From NCBI RefSeq assembly GCF_014652815.1, contig NZ_BMZN01000005.1, positions 266,018-330,017 of the forward strand: 64,000 nt of DNA, in the 5' to 3' direction. Positions 1-9,669 of the stretch are shown here, in pieces (position 1 is the first letter of the stretch; the number at the start of each line of letters is the position of its first letter). Below the pieces are notes generated by a model. It saw nothing but the letters and a program-made list of their open reading frames with translations. It was not told where the DNA came from and did not search any database. Source of the stretch: Alcaligenes pakistanensis. GTDB taxonomy: Bacteria > Pseudomonadota > Gammaproteobacteria > Burkholderiales > Burkholderiaceae_B. A program made the position numbers and the translations under genes.

Positions 1-583
1 CATTAGCCAAGGCAGGCGAGGTCACAAACTTGCCACCGACGGCCAGGCTAGGGGTGCCCTGAATCTGGTAGGTGTTGGACAGTTCGTTGGCCTTGTTGGC
101 TTTGGTCTGCACGCCAAAGGAGTTGAAGGTCTGCTCGAAGCGGGCCTTGTCTACGCCTTGTTGAGCAGCCCAAGCTGTGATGGTCTTGGCATCAAAGAGG
201 CGTTCGCGCTTTTGGTGGATGGCGTCAAACACCTTGGGGTGCAGGTCCAGACGGTCCATGGCTTCCAGGGTGTAGTACAGCTTTTGCAGGTCGGTCATAC
301 CGGCATTAAAGGCGACCGGTACGCGACGCAGCACGACATTGTCGGGCAGACTCTTGGCCCAGACTTCAACCTTGGGTTCCAGAATGGCGCAGTGTGGGCA
401 GCTGTAGGAGAAGAACTCCAGCACTTCCGTTTTGCCGACGCTGTCCGAGGGCTGAGCCGCAGGCAGGGTGACGTAGCCTTGGTTGGCTTGTTGAGCCAGC
501 GCGCTGGTGGCGGGCAACAAAGTTGCCCCAGCCAATAGACTGGCACCGACCAGGGATCGTACAAACAATGCGTTCAGCTTCAT
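1..583 (-). CDS. dsbA: Thiol:disulfide interchange protein DsbA (3' end outside window)
   Basis: Periplasmic oxidase that introduces disulfide bonds into exported proteins. The start at 583 gives a Sec signal peptide with a likely cut after an ALA at residue 30. The thioredoxin-fold active site CPHC is at residues 62–65, in the context FFSYSCPHCAILEP, and a GTPSLAV segment near the visible end supplies the cis-proline that faces the active site. The reading frame is open to the left edge, so roughly the last 20 residues are missing. It lies 90 bp downstream of the SPOR-domain gene, the order also known from Bordetella relatives, and the two are probably cotranscribed with argS. The family assignment is firm; the symbol rests on the CPHC dipeptide and the neighbourhood. 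Confidence 0.93.
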   Translation of the reverse strand, partial: MKLNALFVRSLVGASLLAGATLLPATSALAQQANQGYVTLPAAQPSDSVGKTEVLEFFSYSCPHCAILEPKVEVWAKSLPDNVVLRRVPVAFNAGMTDLQKLYYTLEAMDRLDLHPKVFDAIHQKRERLFDAKTITAWAAQQGVDKARFEQTFNSFGVQTKANKANELSNTYQIQGTPSLAVGGKFVTSPALAN

Positions 584-672
584 GAATCAATTTCCTTAAG
601 TGGGAAGATGAGGTCTATGACCTGTTCAATGGCGGAAAAGTTCACCTTGGGCCTGCGGTCAGAGCAAATTAC

Positions 673-1422
673 TTAGGGCCGTACCACCGAAGTGTCAATT
701 TTTTCCTCGGCCAGACGGCTGCGGGTCCGGTTCATTTCGTCTATGCCCTTGAAGGGGCCCATGCGCACGCGGTTGACGGTGCTGCCATTCACTTGGGCAC
801 TTTGCACCGAGGCGTCAAAGCCCAGCATCAACAAACGCGCCTTCATGGCTTCAGCGTCCGCATTGCTGCGGAAAGCGCCTGCTTGCAGATAGTAGGGAGT
901 GGACGTTGTTGCAGGTTTATTGGCAGCGGCTGGGGCAGCTGGGGCCGGAGTTGCCGGTTTGCTAGCTGCTGGCGCCTGGGTAACAGGTGCTGCTGGGGTC
1001 ACTGGCGCGTTCGCGGCCGGTGCAGCCGGAGCCGTGTTGCGTGTGTCGGGCTGACGTGCTGACTCCGTACCCATCGAAGGCAAGGTGGCAATCAGATCAC
1101 CCAAGGCATCCGGAGCGGCAGGCTTGGGGCCGCTGGGCAGGGTGACAGGTGGTAAGGTCAGGCCGGGAATGGCACCGATGGCGGGCGGCGGGGTTTGGCC
1201 CGCCGAGCTGCCATACAGGTCCCGATTCGGATCCAGCAAATCCCGCCCTTCAGGCAAGGCAACGGTTGGGTTGTCCCGGCTGGCTTTGTCCACAAAGGGC
1301 ATGGGCACTTTGGTAACAAACAGGGCGACTGCTACCGCAGCGCCCAGGCCCAGAATCAGGCCAATCAAAATGCCGGTATAGGTACCGCCGGAACTGCTGG
1401 ATTTTTTACGTGCTCTTGCCAT
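673..1422 (-). CDS. SPOR domain-containing membrane protein (FtsN/DedD-like)
   Basis: Probable cell-envelope protein that binds septal peptidoglycan. It has a short basic cytoplasmic N-terminus, one transmembrane helix at about residues 16–37, a long Pro/Ala-rich periplasmic linker, and a SPOR domain at residues 177–249 beginning YYLQAGAF and ending in the family's arginine-bearing strands. The 249-residue length and the layout (type II anchor, flexible linker, terminal SPOR) match FtsN/DedD-like division proteins. The gene starts 14 bp after the argS stop, so the two are likely one transcript, with dsbA following. SPOR binding to denuded glycan is family knowledge; a division role is inferred. 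The Ala/Pro linker is low complexity and would align to many unrelated proteins. Confidence 0.9.
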   Translation of the reverse strand: MARARKKSSSSGGTYTGILIGLILGLGAAVAVALFVTKVPMPFVDKASRDNPTVALPEGRDLLDPNRDLYGSSAGQTPPPAIGAIPGLTLPPVTLPSGPKPAAPDALGDLIATLPSMGTESARQPDTRNTAPAAPAANAPVTPAAPVTQAPAASKPATPAPAAPAAANKPATTSTPYYLQAGAFRSNADAEAMKARLLMLGFDASVQSAQVNGSTVNRVRMGPFKGIDEMNRTRSRLAEEKIDTSVVRP

Positions 1423-1436
1423 ATCTGCCTATGGGT

Positions 1437-3122
1437 TTACATACGGTCGGGTGCGGACACACCCAGCAGGTTCAGACCGTTGCGAATGACCTGGGCGCAG
1501 GCTTGGGCCAGACGCAGACGGGCCAGACGCAAGGCCGTGTCGTCTACCGACACGCGCTCGGCGTTGTACCAGGAATGGAAGTCCGAGGCGCAATCGCGCA
1601 GCCAGAAAGCAATGTGGTGGGGAGCCAGCTCGCGAGCCGACTGGGCCAGCACATTGGGGTATTCGGACAGGCGTTGCAACAGGGCAATTTCGGTGGGGGC
1701 GGTCAGGGGCGAGATGTCGGCCTGGGGCACTTGGCCCAGCAACTCGGCCGACTGGTTCAACACAGAGTTGATGCGGGCGTGAGCGTACTGGATGTAGTAA
1801 ACCGGGTTTTCTTCGCTCTTGGACAAGGCGAGGTCGATATCGAACACGAATTCGGAGTCGGCACGGCGCTGGATCAGGAAGAAACGCACGGCGTCCTGGC
1901 CCACCCATTCGATCAGGTCGCGCAAGGTGACATAGCTGCCTGCGCGTTTGGAAATTTTAACTTCCTGGCCATTGCGCACCACTTTGACCATCTTGTGCAG
2001 GATGTAGGCCGGGAATTCCTTGGGAATACCCAGACCCAGACCTTGCAGGCCAGCGCGTACGCGGGCGATGGTGCCGTGGTGGTCAGAGCCTTGAATATTG
2101 ATGGCGTGGTGAAAGCCGCGCTCCCACTTGGCCACGTGGTAGGCCACGTCCGGCACGAAGTAGGTGTAGCCGCCTTCGGATTTACGCATCACGCGGTCTT
2201 TATCGTCGCCAGTGCCCAGTTCGGTGGTGCGCAGCCACAGCGCGCCGTCCAGCTCGTAGGTGTGACCGGCGTCGATCAGGGCCTGCACGGTTTTTTCAAC
2301 CTTGCCGGAGGTGTACAGCGAGCTTTCCAGGTAGAAGTTGTCGAACTTCAGACCAAAGGCTTGCAGATCCAGATCCTGTTCGCGGCGCAGGTAGGCCACG
2401 GCAAAGCGGCGGATGTCTTCGATATTGTCCAGATCACCGCTGGCAGTAACGGACTGGCCATCGGCCGCTTGCACCGTTGCTCCAGCCTGGTAGTCGCGGG
2501 CAATATCCAGAATGTAGTCGCCCTTGTAGCCGTCAGCGGGGAACTGTTCGCTGTCGGGCTCGATCCCACGGGCACGAGCATGAACGCTGGTGCTCAGGTT
2601 GTCGATCTGGTTACCGGCATCGTTGTAGTAGAACTCGCGGGTCACGTCGTAGCCTTGCGAGCTGAATACGCGGCACAGCGAATCACCCAGTGCAGCTTGG
2701 CGGGCGTGTCCCACGTGTAAGGGGCCGGTGGGGTTGGCCGACACGAACTCCACCATCAGTTTTTCCTGGGTAGGAGCAATATGGCCAAAGTTCTCGCCCT
2801 GCTCGGCAATCGTCTGCAGGACGGCCTGATGCGTGGCGGTGGACAGGCGGAAGTTGATAAAGCCTGGGCCAGCGATTTCCGCTGCCGCCAACAAAGTGGC
2901 CGCGTTAGGATCGGCCAAGAGCGCATCGACAATTTGCTGAGCCAGCTCGCGCGGGTTGCGACCGGCTGGTTTGGCCAGTTGCATGGCAATATTGCAGGCT
3001 GCATCACCGTGCGCGGCCACTTTGGGGCGCTCCAGCGTGATGTTAGGTTCAGCCTCGGGCAAGATGGCACGGACGGCAGCCTGAAGGCAGGCGATTAATT
3101 GAGATTGTTGCTCAGCAAGCAT
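1437..3122 (-). CDS. argS: Arginyl-tRNA synthetase
   Basis: Class I aminoacyl-tRNA synthetase that charges tRNA-Arg in the cytoplasm. The 561 residues match the family length. Visible signatures are the N-terminal Add-1 tRNA-binding domain (about 1–90), the HIGH-type motif as HVGH at 136–139 within [14 protein letters not shown], the KMSKS-equivalent loop as [13 protein letters not shown], and the C-terminal DALR-type helical anticodon-binding region ending [10 protein letters not shown]. It heads the argS–SPOR–dsbA group on the minus strand. It is separated from the upstream RHS gene by 130 bp, which must hold its own promoter; no convincing -35/-10 pair was found there. Confidence 0.99.
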   Translation of the reverse strand: MLAEQQSQLIACLQAAVRAILPEAEPNITLERPKVAAHGDAACNIAMQLAKPAGRNPRELAQQIVDALLADPNAATLLAAAEIAGPGFINFRLSTATHQAVLQTIAEQGENFGHIAPTQEKLMVEFVSANPTGPLHVGHARQAALGDSLCRVFSSQGYDVTREFYYNDAGNQIDNLSTSVHARARGIEPDSEQFPADGYKGDYILDIARDYQAGATVQAADGQSVTASGDLDNIEDIRRFAVAYLRREQDLDLQAFGLKFDNFYLESSLYTSGKVEKTVQALIDAGHTYELDGALWLRTTELGTGDDKDRVMRKSEGGYTYFVPDVAYHVAKWERGFHHAINIQGSDHHGTIARVRAGLQGLGLGIPKEFPAYILHKMVKVVRNGQEVKISKRAGSYVTLRDLIEWVGQDAVRFFLIQRRADSEFVFDIDLALSKSEENPVYYIQYAHARINSVLNQSAELLGQVPQADISPLTAPTEIALLQRLSEYPNVLAQSARELAPHHIAFWLRDCASDFHSWYNAERVSVDDTALRLARLRLAQACAQVIRNGLNLLGVSAPDRM

Positions 3123-3252
3123 AGGAAAGGTCTGGATTGGTAGAAAGACAACTGAGGCGGGTTGTCACCGCATCAGATGGAAGGCGCGACATTGGCCCGC
3201 CGGATAGCCCCACATGATAGCGTGATTTGACGCCAAATTCTTTTCAAGAAGC

Positions 3253-6200
3253 CTAGCGTTCCCATCCCAGGTGGTTCTGTAACCACGTATCGTAAGCGTC
3301 CATGTCTACCCAGCCCACCTGATTGTCGCCACGCAGACGCCAGTCATCGAAGCGCGTAATGAGTTTTTCCAGCGTGTTGCGTACTTCTCGACCCAAGGCA
3401 GGGTGGGAGTCTTGATACAGCAGGTCCTGGTCGTGACCGTGGTAGTCAACACGGCGTACTCCTTGTGTGCTCAGGCGCAGTCCGGGGCTACGCATGTCCT
3501 GCAAGATGGGGTGCAGGACGCTCAGATCGGTCTGGCTGAGTTCGGCCAGCGTCAGCCCTGCTGCGGTGGCTTGCCAATGCATCCAGGCCAGGGCCACTTT
3601 GTCCAGATCGCTGATGTCGCTGTTCTCCTCGGGCAAGATGCCGCCACCGATCTGACTATGAGCACCGATAAAAGGCATTTCCACTGCATTCATGGCCTGG
3701 GCCAGACCACTTAAGGGAAAGAGAATACGGTGCTCATGCATGGCGACGGCGTGCGCTACCCAGCTCCATGCTTCCGATACACCCAGCCGATATTGGGAGT
3801 TGCTCCAGCCGCCTAAACCGAACTGAGCCACTGTATCGAACAGTCCTAAAAAGCGGGGGGTGATGCAGGACCGGATAGCCCCACGTTGTGGATCATTCAG
3901 GACAAACCAGCCTTGCCGGGTATGGTCCAGAATCCGATTGGAAAAGTCCCGAGCCAGTGCCGCTCCGCGCGAAAAGCCCAATAGATCAACAGGGATTGCC
4001 GTTGGGGTTGGGCCTTGCTCTTGCATGCGATTCAGAAAGTTATTCCATTGAGATTCCAGAATACGGCCCGCTCGCCAGGCCGTCAGTGCATCCCAGTCGG
4101 CGGTCACTGGATTACCGGGGCCATCGCTGTAGTGCACCGCCCCATCCTGATACAACTGCGACAGTTTCCACACATTGCTTTTGGTGATGGGAGCTTGGCG
4201 TGTGCCATCAAAGGCAAACAGCAGCAGGCCGGTGGGATCGATATGGCGTAATGCTTGTTGCTGGGCATAACCTACAGCCTGAGTTTGCGGCCAAGGCCCA
4301 AGAGGATCGGGTTCCAGATACTGGCCGTGGCTGGGCAGATATGTGCGCAGCAGATTGTCATGCCAACCGGTAGCGGATTCTGCGTACTGACCCGGCAGGC
4401 GTAAATTGAATTCCAGAGTCTTCAACAGAATATTGGCCTGCCCCAAGGGGTTCAGGTCCGCCGCCCAGACGGGCTGGGCCTGTTGATTGCTAATCAGCCG
4501 TACTGCTCCCATCAAATCACTATGCAGGTAGTACAACTGCCCTTGCCCGTCGGCTTGATAAATAATCATGCCCACCGGGGTCAGTCCGGCATAGAGATAA
4601 CGCCGGGACACAAGCTGGTCGGGTAGTGCAGGCAAATCCAGCTCGGCCATCAGTTGCTGGCCGTGAAAGAAAAAGGCTCGTTCTTGTTGCTTCTGCTGAC
4701 GCCAGATTCGCTGTCCAAAGGCATCATGCTGATAGTCGACCAGAACGTGATCGGCTGATTGCACCCGTCGTAAACGGCGGTTGGGGCCGTAGTTCAGCTT
4801 TAGTGTGCCGACTGCTGTAGCCATCCCTGTGGGTGAACGCTGAATTGGAACCGCTGGTTCCGGAGAGCTTGCGACAAGGGCACCGCTTGGGTTCCAGGCC
4901 AGCCACTGCGCGGGCTCGGTCGTCCCCAGACGAAAGGCTATTAACTGGTTTTGAGAGTCGTAGTTCAATAGCCAATGATGTGTTTTTTGCAGTACCGGGT
5001 ATTCATGCCGGTCCTCCAGCACCTTGCCCTGCTCATCCAGACGGCGCGACTGCGTCCAGACAGGGTTGCCATCCGGCTGTAAGAGCATCAGGTCTACTGT
5101 GTGGCCGTTGCGGGTCGCATGAGTTCTCAACTGCAGGCCATTCCCCCAGGCATAGCCTGCTTCTTGGGCTTGAATCACTGTCTGGCTGCGCCCTTGTCTG
5201 TCTGTCCATTCCAGTGACTGCAAACGGCCATTGCTGCTCCAGCGATAGCGAATCTGCCCCCCTTCCGGCAGCGTGTATTGGATCAGTCTGTGTTGTTCGT
5301 CGTATTCAAAGCGCTCGGTCCAGCTGCGTTCGGGGCTGTGCTTCCGTTCCAGGCGGCGCTCCTGCAATAAGCCAGCGCGTAGTTTGAGCCATTGCGTCTC
5401 GTAAGGATGATGGATGCGTAGCGCCCCGGGGCCGAGCCAGTCCAGTTCAGTGCGTTCAGTTTCCTGGCCCTGTCGATGTTCAATACGGCTTAAGCGCCCT
5501 TGCTGATCGTAGTCAATCTGCAGTGAGCCTTGCCCCGCATAATCGATACGCATCAGCTTATTTGCCGGGTTCCAGTAGCGTGTTTCACCGCCATGCTGTT
5601 TGCTTGCCCAACGTTGCAGGCGTCCTTGTGTATCCAGATCCAGCGTCAGTGGTCCCCAGCCGCCTTGCTTTTGTTGAAGCTGGGATAGCGAGCCATTCGC
5701 ACGCCGCTGAGCCCGCCAAGGTCCTGCTTGTAGCCATCGTCCTTGCGGGTCGTACAGCCACTCTGTGCTGTGAGGCGGGCAGCTTTCACACAAGCGGCTT
5801 TCGAGTTTCTGCAGTCGACTCTGGCCTTGATAGTTACGGTAGTGGAAACGATGCCGCTCCGTGCCTATGGCCCATTCACTCTGGCCCGGCTCATAATGAG
5901 CGCTCCACTCCTGATTGAAGGCGTGAGAGATCAAGCGACTGACGCGCCCTTGTGCGTCGTACTCCCATTTTTGTATGGGTTGCGCAGGCTGGTCGGGCGC
6001 TTGCAGGCTGCTGCCACCCAAACGATGCGCCCAAGGCACCGGGGCTGGATGGTAAAGGCGCTGCATGCCATCGGGTCGACTGACGCTAGCGAGCCAGACT
6101 TGCTGATCGTGTTGTTCCAGATGCAGATGAAACGTCCCGGCAGGAGTTTGAATAATGAGGGCGTTGCCTTTACCTTTGCTTTTGTCGATGCTGTTGTCTC

Positions 6201-6858
6201 TGTCTGGGTGCTGAACCTGGGCTTGAGCTTGAGCTTGAAGCCCTACCTGCATGCCTTGCTCCCAATTGAACTCCAGCGCTTGCCCCAAATGATTACGCAC
6301 AGTCTTTATCGAATGAGGGTGGGGATGGCTCTCCGGCAAGCGCTCTATATCCAGCCATTGCTGTGTGGAAACACGGGCATGGATTAACCAGCCTTGTTCG
6401 TTAAAGCGCAGCACCAAACCTTCAGGCCCTTGCCAGAGCCAGCCAGAACGCTGTGCTTGCGCGGGTGGGAACAGACGGGTTTGTCGACCATCAGGCATGA
6501 AAAGAGCATGGCCTTGCTGGCGCAACTGCAGGTCATAACTCAGGGCCCAGCCCGTATACCCAAGCGTGGGTGTAGGATTGCGCCCTTGCCCATTCCAATG
6601 ACGCTGCAATTGCAGCAAAGGCCAGGCTTGGCTAAGCGGCAGATCCGTGTCGCTCTGGTATTTGTGCCCACTTAGAAAATCGACGGGATTGAGTAAACCC
6701 ATATCTGGCGCGGGCTCGGCGTGTTCGCCCAGTGCAGCAGCAGGCGCGCACTGGGTCGAGGCCGGAGGTAAGGGACATTCCAGGGTGGTTTGCGACCAGG
6801 CCCAGGCTGGCAAGGCGGCCACGAGCAAGATTAGCCATTGCAGAAGCGCGGCAAGCAT
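3253..6858 (-). CDS. Secreted RHS-repeat protein with C-terminal DUF2235/Tle1-like alpha/beta-hydrolase domain
   Basis: A 1201-residue RHS/YD-repeat protein. Residues 1–22 form a clear Sec signal peptide with a hydrophobic core and an AWA cleavage site. A DUF6531-like start (GLLNPVDFLSGHKY) follows, then degenerate YD repeats (YDAQGRVSRL, YDQQGRLSRIEH, YDEQHRLIQY) to about 780, and the RHS-associated core (YLHSDLMGAVRLI to HIDPTGLL, about 776–879). The polymorphic tip, 880–1201, begins FAFDGTRQ and carries GFSRGAALAR (nucleophile Ser963), LGLFDTVAQFG and FIGAHSQIGGG (His1067), the signature set of DUF2235/Tle1 phospholipase-like hydrolases. Tle1-type enzymes are type VI effectors, but here there is no PAAR domain, VgrG or obvious immunity gene beside it, and a Sec signal is present. 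It may be a periplasmic or surface lipase-toxin; the substrate is unknown. Confidence 0.9.
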   Translation of the reverse strand: MLAALLQWLILLVAALPAWAWSQTTLECPLPPASTQCAPAAALGEHAEPAPDMGLLNPVDFLSGHKYQSDTDLPLSQAWPLLQLQRHWNGQGRNPTPTLGYTGWALSYDLQLRQQGHALFMPDGRQTRLFPPAQAQRSGWLWQGPEGLVLRFNEQGWLIHARVSTQQWLDIERLPESHPHPHSIKTVRNHLGQALEFNWEQGMQVGLQAQAQAQVQHPDRDNSIDKSKGKGNALIIQTPAGTFHLHLEQHDQQVWLASVSRPDGMQRLYHPAPVPWAHRLGGSSLQAPDQPAQPIQKWEYDAQGRVSRLISHAFNQEWSAHYEPGQSEWAIGTERHRFHYRNYQGQSRLQKLESRLCESCPPHSTEWLYDPQGRWLQAGPWRAQRRANGSLSQLQQKQGGWGPLTLDLDTQGRLQRWASKQHGGETRYWNPANKLMRIDYAGQGSLQIDYDQQGRLSRIEHRQGQETERTELDWLGPGALRIHHPYETQWLKLRAGLLQERRLERKHSPERSWTERFEYDEQHRLIQYTLPEGGQIRYRWSSNGRLQSLEWTDRQGRSQTVIQAQEAGYAWGNGLQLRTHATRNGHTVDLMLLQPDGNPVWTQSRRLDEQGKVLEDRHEYPVLQKTHHWLLNYDSQNQLIAFRLGTTEPAQWLAWNPSGALVASSPEPAVPIQRSPTGMATAVGTLKLNYGPNRRLRRVQSADHVLVDYQHDAFGQRIWRQQKQQERAFFFHGQQLMAELDLPALPDQLVSRRYLYAGLTPVGMIIYQADGQGQLYYLHSDLMGAVRLISNQQAQPVWAADLNPLGQANILLKTLEFNLRLPGQYAESATGWHDNLLRTYLPSHGQYLEPDPLGPWPQTQAVGYAQQQALRHIDPTGLLLFAFDGTRQAPITKSNVWKLSQLYQDGAVHYSDGPGNPVTADWDALTAWRAGRILESQWNNFLNRMQEQGPTPTAIPVDLLGFSRGAALARDFSNRILDHTRQGWFVLNDPQRGAIRSCITPRFLGLFDTVAQFGLGGWSNSQYRLGVSEAWSWVAHAVAMHEHRILFPLSGLAQAMNAVEMPFIGAHSQIGGGILPEENSDISDLDKVALAWMHWQATAAGLTLAELSQTDLSVLHPILQDMRSPGLRLSTQGVRRVDYHGHDQDLLYQDSHPALGREVRNTLEKLITRFDDWRLRGDNQVGWVDMDAYDTWLQNHLGWER

Positions 6859-6955
6859 GAAGGACTCTCCAAGACAGGGGAAATCCTGCTATCTTGCAGG
6901 GGTGTGTATCCTGAAAGTCGAGTCGGAAACACAAAGATCCATAAGGAGAAACCGT

Positions 6956-7303
6956 ATGTTAGTCGTCTTTAAAAGTAAAGCCGCCGCCGATGTTCTGATG
7001 TTCGCTGAGCATGCCATGCCTATTCTCCGGGCCGCGGGGCGCTCCTACCCTGATGGTTTGCCTGAGCGTGGTGTGTTCACCCCCGAGCAGTTATCGGACG
7101 CTATCGGCAATATCGAAAGAGCAGTGGGACAAGATCGGGAACATAAAAAAGCTCCCCATGAGGACGAGGACCAGGAAAAAGAACACCCGATCTCGCAGTC
7201 GGTCAGCTTTGGTCAACGCTCTTATCCCTTACTGGATATGTTGCGTCAGGCCAATAACAGTGGTGTCCCCGTGATGTGGGAACCCGCAGATAGCTCCTGG
7301 TAG
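6956..7303 (+). CDS. DUF1840 domain-containing protein
   Basis: Small cytoplasmic protein of 115 residues starting MLVVFKSKAAADVLMF, which is the DUF1840 opening. The chosen ATG follows a good AAGGAG ribosome site at 6943–6948; longer upstream in-frame starts run back into the divergent RHS gene and are not supported. A highly charged, low-complexity segment (EHKKAPHEDEDQEKEH) divides an N-terminal half from a C-terminal PLLDMLRQANNSGVPVMWE motif. No function is established for this family, which is common in Betaproteobacteria. It is transcribed away from the RHS gene and is followed 86 bp later by another small gene, which may share its transcript up to the terminator at 7731. Confidence 0.85.
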   Translation: MLVVFKSKAAADVLMFAEHAMPILRAAGRSYPDGLPERGVFTPEQLSDAIGNIERAVGQDREHKKAPHEDEDQEKEHPISQSVSFGQRSYPLLDMLRQANNSGVPVMWEPADSSW

Positions 7304-7389
7304 TTCCTCAAATGTCGGCCCGCCGACAATTTGGAGGGCCGACTTTGCTTAAGCTCCACAGTTGATCTATTTCTTTTCGGAGATCGTCT

Positions 7390-7710
7390 ATGAGCGCTAT
7401 GGTGCTTGTGATCTTTAGTCCTCGCCAGCACATAGAGCTGGTCACACCTATACAAACCATCGATCCGGATAGCGGCAAGCAATCACGCGACTGGTTCGAT
7501 CAAACCTGGCAAGCGCTGGGCTGTGAGCCTTTGCGGGCCAGCGGCAAGGTGCTTTTGCTGGACAAAATTATGGGCGTGGCCGATGCCCTGGGTTACACGC
7601 TGCTGTCACAAGACGATGAGCGCGCCCAGGAGTTTGCGCGTCATTGTCTGCAAGCGGTGGGCTCTATGCAGGTCACCGTGGATTTGCCGGGATTGGCGGT
7701 TACTTACTGA
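7390..7710 (+). CDS. Hypothetical protein, 106 residues, function not recognised
   Basis: Soluble acidic protein with no signal peptide or membrane helix. An ATG at 7390 has a purine-rich CGGAGA upstream, and a strong intrinsic terminator follows the stop by about 20 bp, which supports it as a real gene. The sequence has a beta-rich start (MVLVIFSPRQHIELV), a DWFDQTWQALG helix, then LLDKIMGVADALGY and a VTVDLPGLAV end. I recognise no domain. It follows the DUF1840 gene in the same direction and could be its partner. Between them is a short inverted repeat, TGTCGG/CCGACA near 7315–7330, without a T-tract. Confidence 0.7.
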   Translation: MSAMVLVIFSPRQHIELVTPIQTIDPDSGKQSRDWFDQTWQALGCEPLRASGKVLLLDKIMGVADALGYTLLSQDDERAQEFARHCLQAVGSMQVTVDLPGLAVTY

Positions 7711-7730
7711 CCAGGTTCAAGCCAATAGAA

Positions 7731-7757
7731 AACCGGCTCTTTAGGGCCGGTTTTTTT
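7731..7757 (+). terminator. Rho-independent terminator after the 7390 gene
   Basis: Stem CCGGCTC/GGGCCGG at 7733–7750 with a TTTA loop, directly followed by seven T residues. It lies 20 bp after the stop at 7710 and closes the DUF1840–hypothetical unit. Confidence 0.85.
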
Positions 7758-7794
7758 ATATCGCGAATGAATATGGCATTTTGAGTCGCCCACG

Positions 7795-7818
7795 AAAAAC
7801 CCGCCTTGTGGGCGGGTT
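7795..7818 (-). terminator. Probable terminator of leuA
   Basis: Inverted repeat AACCCGCC/GGCGGGTT (7798–7805 and 7811–7818). Read on the minus strand it is followed by TTTTTC, so it would stop minus-strand transcription. It is about 110 bp beyond the leuA stop, a little far, but no better candidate lies between. Confidence 0.65.
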
Positions 7819-7929
7819 GCAAGCAGAGCGACGATAAGTCGGCTGCGAGTAGCGGTTCGGGCGCGGCCAGGGTTGGCCGGGCGGGCGCTTGGGTGGGATC
7901 ACCACCCAAGACGCGATATAAAGCCGGTA

Positions 7930-9630
7930 TTAAGCCGTTGTGGTCTCAGTTTCGTGCTGGGCGATGGTGTGGCGGTTAACCGCGCTCAAGATCGCCAGGA
8001 AGGACGACGTCACGATGTCGGCATGAATGCCCACACCAAAGCCCGATGGGCTGTCGCCAATCCGCATTTCCACGTACGCAGCAGCGCGGGTTTCAGCACC
8101 GGAACCAATGGCGTGCTCGCTGTAATCCATGATTTTGATGGACAGGTCCAGCGCGTTCACAAAGGCAGAGATTGCACCTTCGCCGGCACCCTTCAAGGTG
8201 CGAACCTGACCGTCTTGCTCGACATCCACTTCAATCGTGAACTGTTGGCCGCTGTCGGCATGAGGTTGGCTGACGATATTGTGCTTGAGCAGCTTGTAGT
8301 GCTTTTTGCAGTTCAGGTATTCGGATTCAAAAATACCGTAGACGTCGGCAGTGGTAACTTCCTTGCCCGACGAGTCCGTCACACGTTGAATGGCGCGGCT
8401 AAATTCGATTTGCATACGGCGTGGCAAGACCAGACCGTGTTCTTGTTCCAGCAAGTAGGAAACACCGCCCTTGCCCGACTGGCTGTTGACGCGGATAACC
8501 GCATCGTAGCTGCGGCCCAGGTCGGCCGGGTCGATAGGCAAGTAAGGCACTTCCCAGAGCTCGTCGGCTTTTTGTTGGGACAAGCCTTTTTTGATGGCGT
8601 CCTGGTGGGAGCCGGAGAAAGCGGTAAAGACCAAGTCGCCCGCGTAGGGGTGACGTGGGTGTACAGGCAACTGGTTGCAGTACTCGGCAGTGCGACGCAC
8701 TTCGTCAATGTCCGAGAAGTCCAGCTCAGGGTTCACGCCCTGGGTGTACAAGTTCAGGGCCAAGGTTACCAAACAAACGTTACCGGTGCGCTCGCCGCTA
8801 CCGAACAAGCAGCCTTCGATACGGTCAGCACCGGCCATGACGGCCAGTTCAGCGGCGGCCACAGCGGTGCCACGGTCATTGTGCGGGTGCACGCTCAGGG
8901 TGACGTTGCTGCGCTGGTCCAGATTGTTGTGCATCCATTCGATCTGGTCGGCGTACATATTGGGCGTGGTGGCCTCAACCGTGGCGGGCAAGTTCAGGAT
9001 GACACGCTCGTCGGCGGCAGGAGCCCAGGCTTTGACGACGGCATTACACACGTCCAAGGCAAATTCAGGCTCGGTAGTGCTGAATACTTCGGGCGAGTAC
9101 TCGTAGCCCCATTGGGTTTGCGGGTACTTGGCCACTTCGTTTTTGATCAAGCGGGTGCCGGTCAAGGCAATTTCCTTGATCTCGTCTTTGCTCAAGTTAA
9201 AAACGATCTTGCGAAAGGCGGGGGCGCAGGCGTTGTACAAGTGAATGATGGCGCGCTTGGCACCGGCAGCCGCTTCAGCGGTGCGCTTGATCAGGTCTTC
9301 ACGCGATTGCGTCAACACGATGATGGTGACGTCTTCGGGGATACGGTTTTCTTCAATCAGCTTGCGAACGAAATCGAAGTCGGTCTGCGATGCGGAAGGG
9401 AAACCGACCTCGATTTCTTTGAAACCGATTTTGACGAGCTGCTCGAAAAAGCGCAGTTTGCGAGCCACGTTCATAGGCTCGATCAAGGACTGGTTGCCAT
9501 CACGCAAGTCGGTGCTCATCCAGATGGGCGCTTTGGTGATGCGCTTGGATGGCCAGGTGCGTTCAGCGAAGTCGCGATCAAAGGCGACAAAAGGACGATA
9601 CTTTTGAGAGGGATTGTTCAGCATTGCCAT
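7930..9630 (-). CDS. leuA: 2-isopropylmalate synthase
   Basis: First committed step of leucine synthesis: acetyl-CoA plus 2-oxoisovalerate gives 2-isopropylmalate. It has 566 residues, the length of the LeuA2-type enzymes of Bordetella and Actinobacteria. The HMGL-like TIM barrel opens with [11 protein letters not shown] (about 39–49), contains the metal-binding [11 protein letters not shown], and is followed by the C-terminal LeuA regulatory domain that binds leucine for feedback inhibition (about 430–560). The start is either the ATG at 9630 or an ATG two codons later. It stands alone rather than beside leuCDB; a leader peptide rich in leucine codons precedes it, pointing to attenuation control. 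LeuC/LeuD-type genes 5 kb away belong to a different transcript. Confidence 0.97.
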   Translation of the reverse strand: MAMLNNPSQKYRPFVAFDRDFAERTWPSKRITKAPIWMSTDLRDGNQSLIEPMNVARKLRFFEQLVKIGFKEIEVGFPSASQTDFDFVRKLIEENRIPEDVTIIVLTQSREDLIKRTAEAAAGAKRAIIHLYNACAPAFRKIVFNLSKDEIKEIALTGTRLIKNEVAKYPQTQWGYEYSPEVFSTTEPEFALDVCNAVVKAWAPAADERVILNLPATVEATTPNMYADQIEWMHNNLDQRSNVTLSVHPHNDRGTAVAAAELAVMAGADRIEGCLFGSGERTGNVCLVTLALNLYTQGVNPELDFSDIDEVRRTAEYCNQLPVHPRHPYAGDLVFTAFSGSHQDAIKKGLSQQKADELWEVPYLPIDPADLGRSYDAVIRVNSQSGKGGVSYLLEQEHGLVLPRRMQIEFSRAIQRVTDSSGKEVTTADVYGIFESEYLNCKKHYKLLKHNIVSQPHADSGQQFTIEVDVEQDGQVRTLKGAGEGAISAFVNALDLSIKIMDYSEHAIGSGAETRAAAYVEMRIGDSPSGFGVGIHADIVTSSFLAILSAVNRHTIAQHETETTTA

Positions 9631-9669
9631 GGGGATACCTGTCGGACAAAAAGTGTTTAATAACTTCTT

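Noticed and set aside
1410-2720. 436-codon frame antisense to argS
   Set aside because: ArgS motifs on the minus strand are decisive; the antisense frame is hydrophobic low-complexity shadow.
6226-6250. Short gagctt-type repeats in the RHS gene
   Set aside because: They encode a Gln-Ala run inside the protein and have too few copies to be a structural repeat element.
3253-6858. RHS protein as part of a local type VI secretion locus
   Set aside because: No vgrG, PAAR, eag or tss gene is in the surrounding sequence; neighbours are housekeeping genes.
7873-9660. Long open frame antisense to leuA (about 595 codons)
   Set aside because: It mirrors the codon structure of leuA on the other strand, has no recognisable domain, and LeuA itself is unambiguous.
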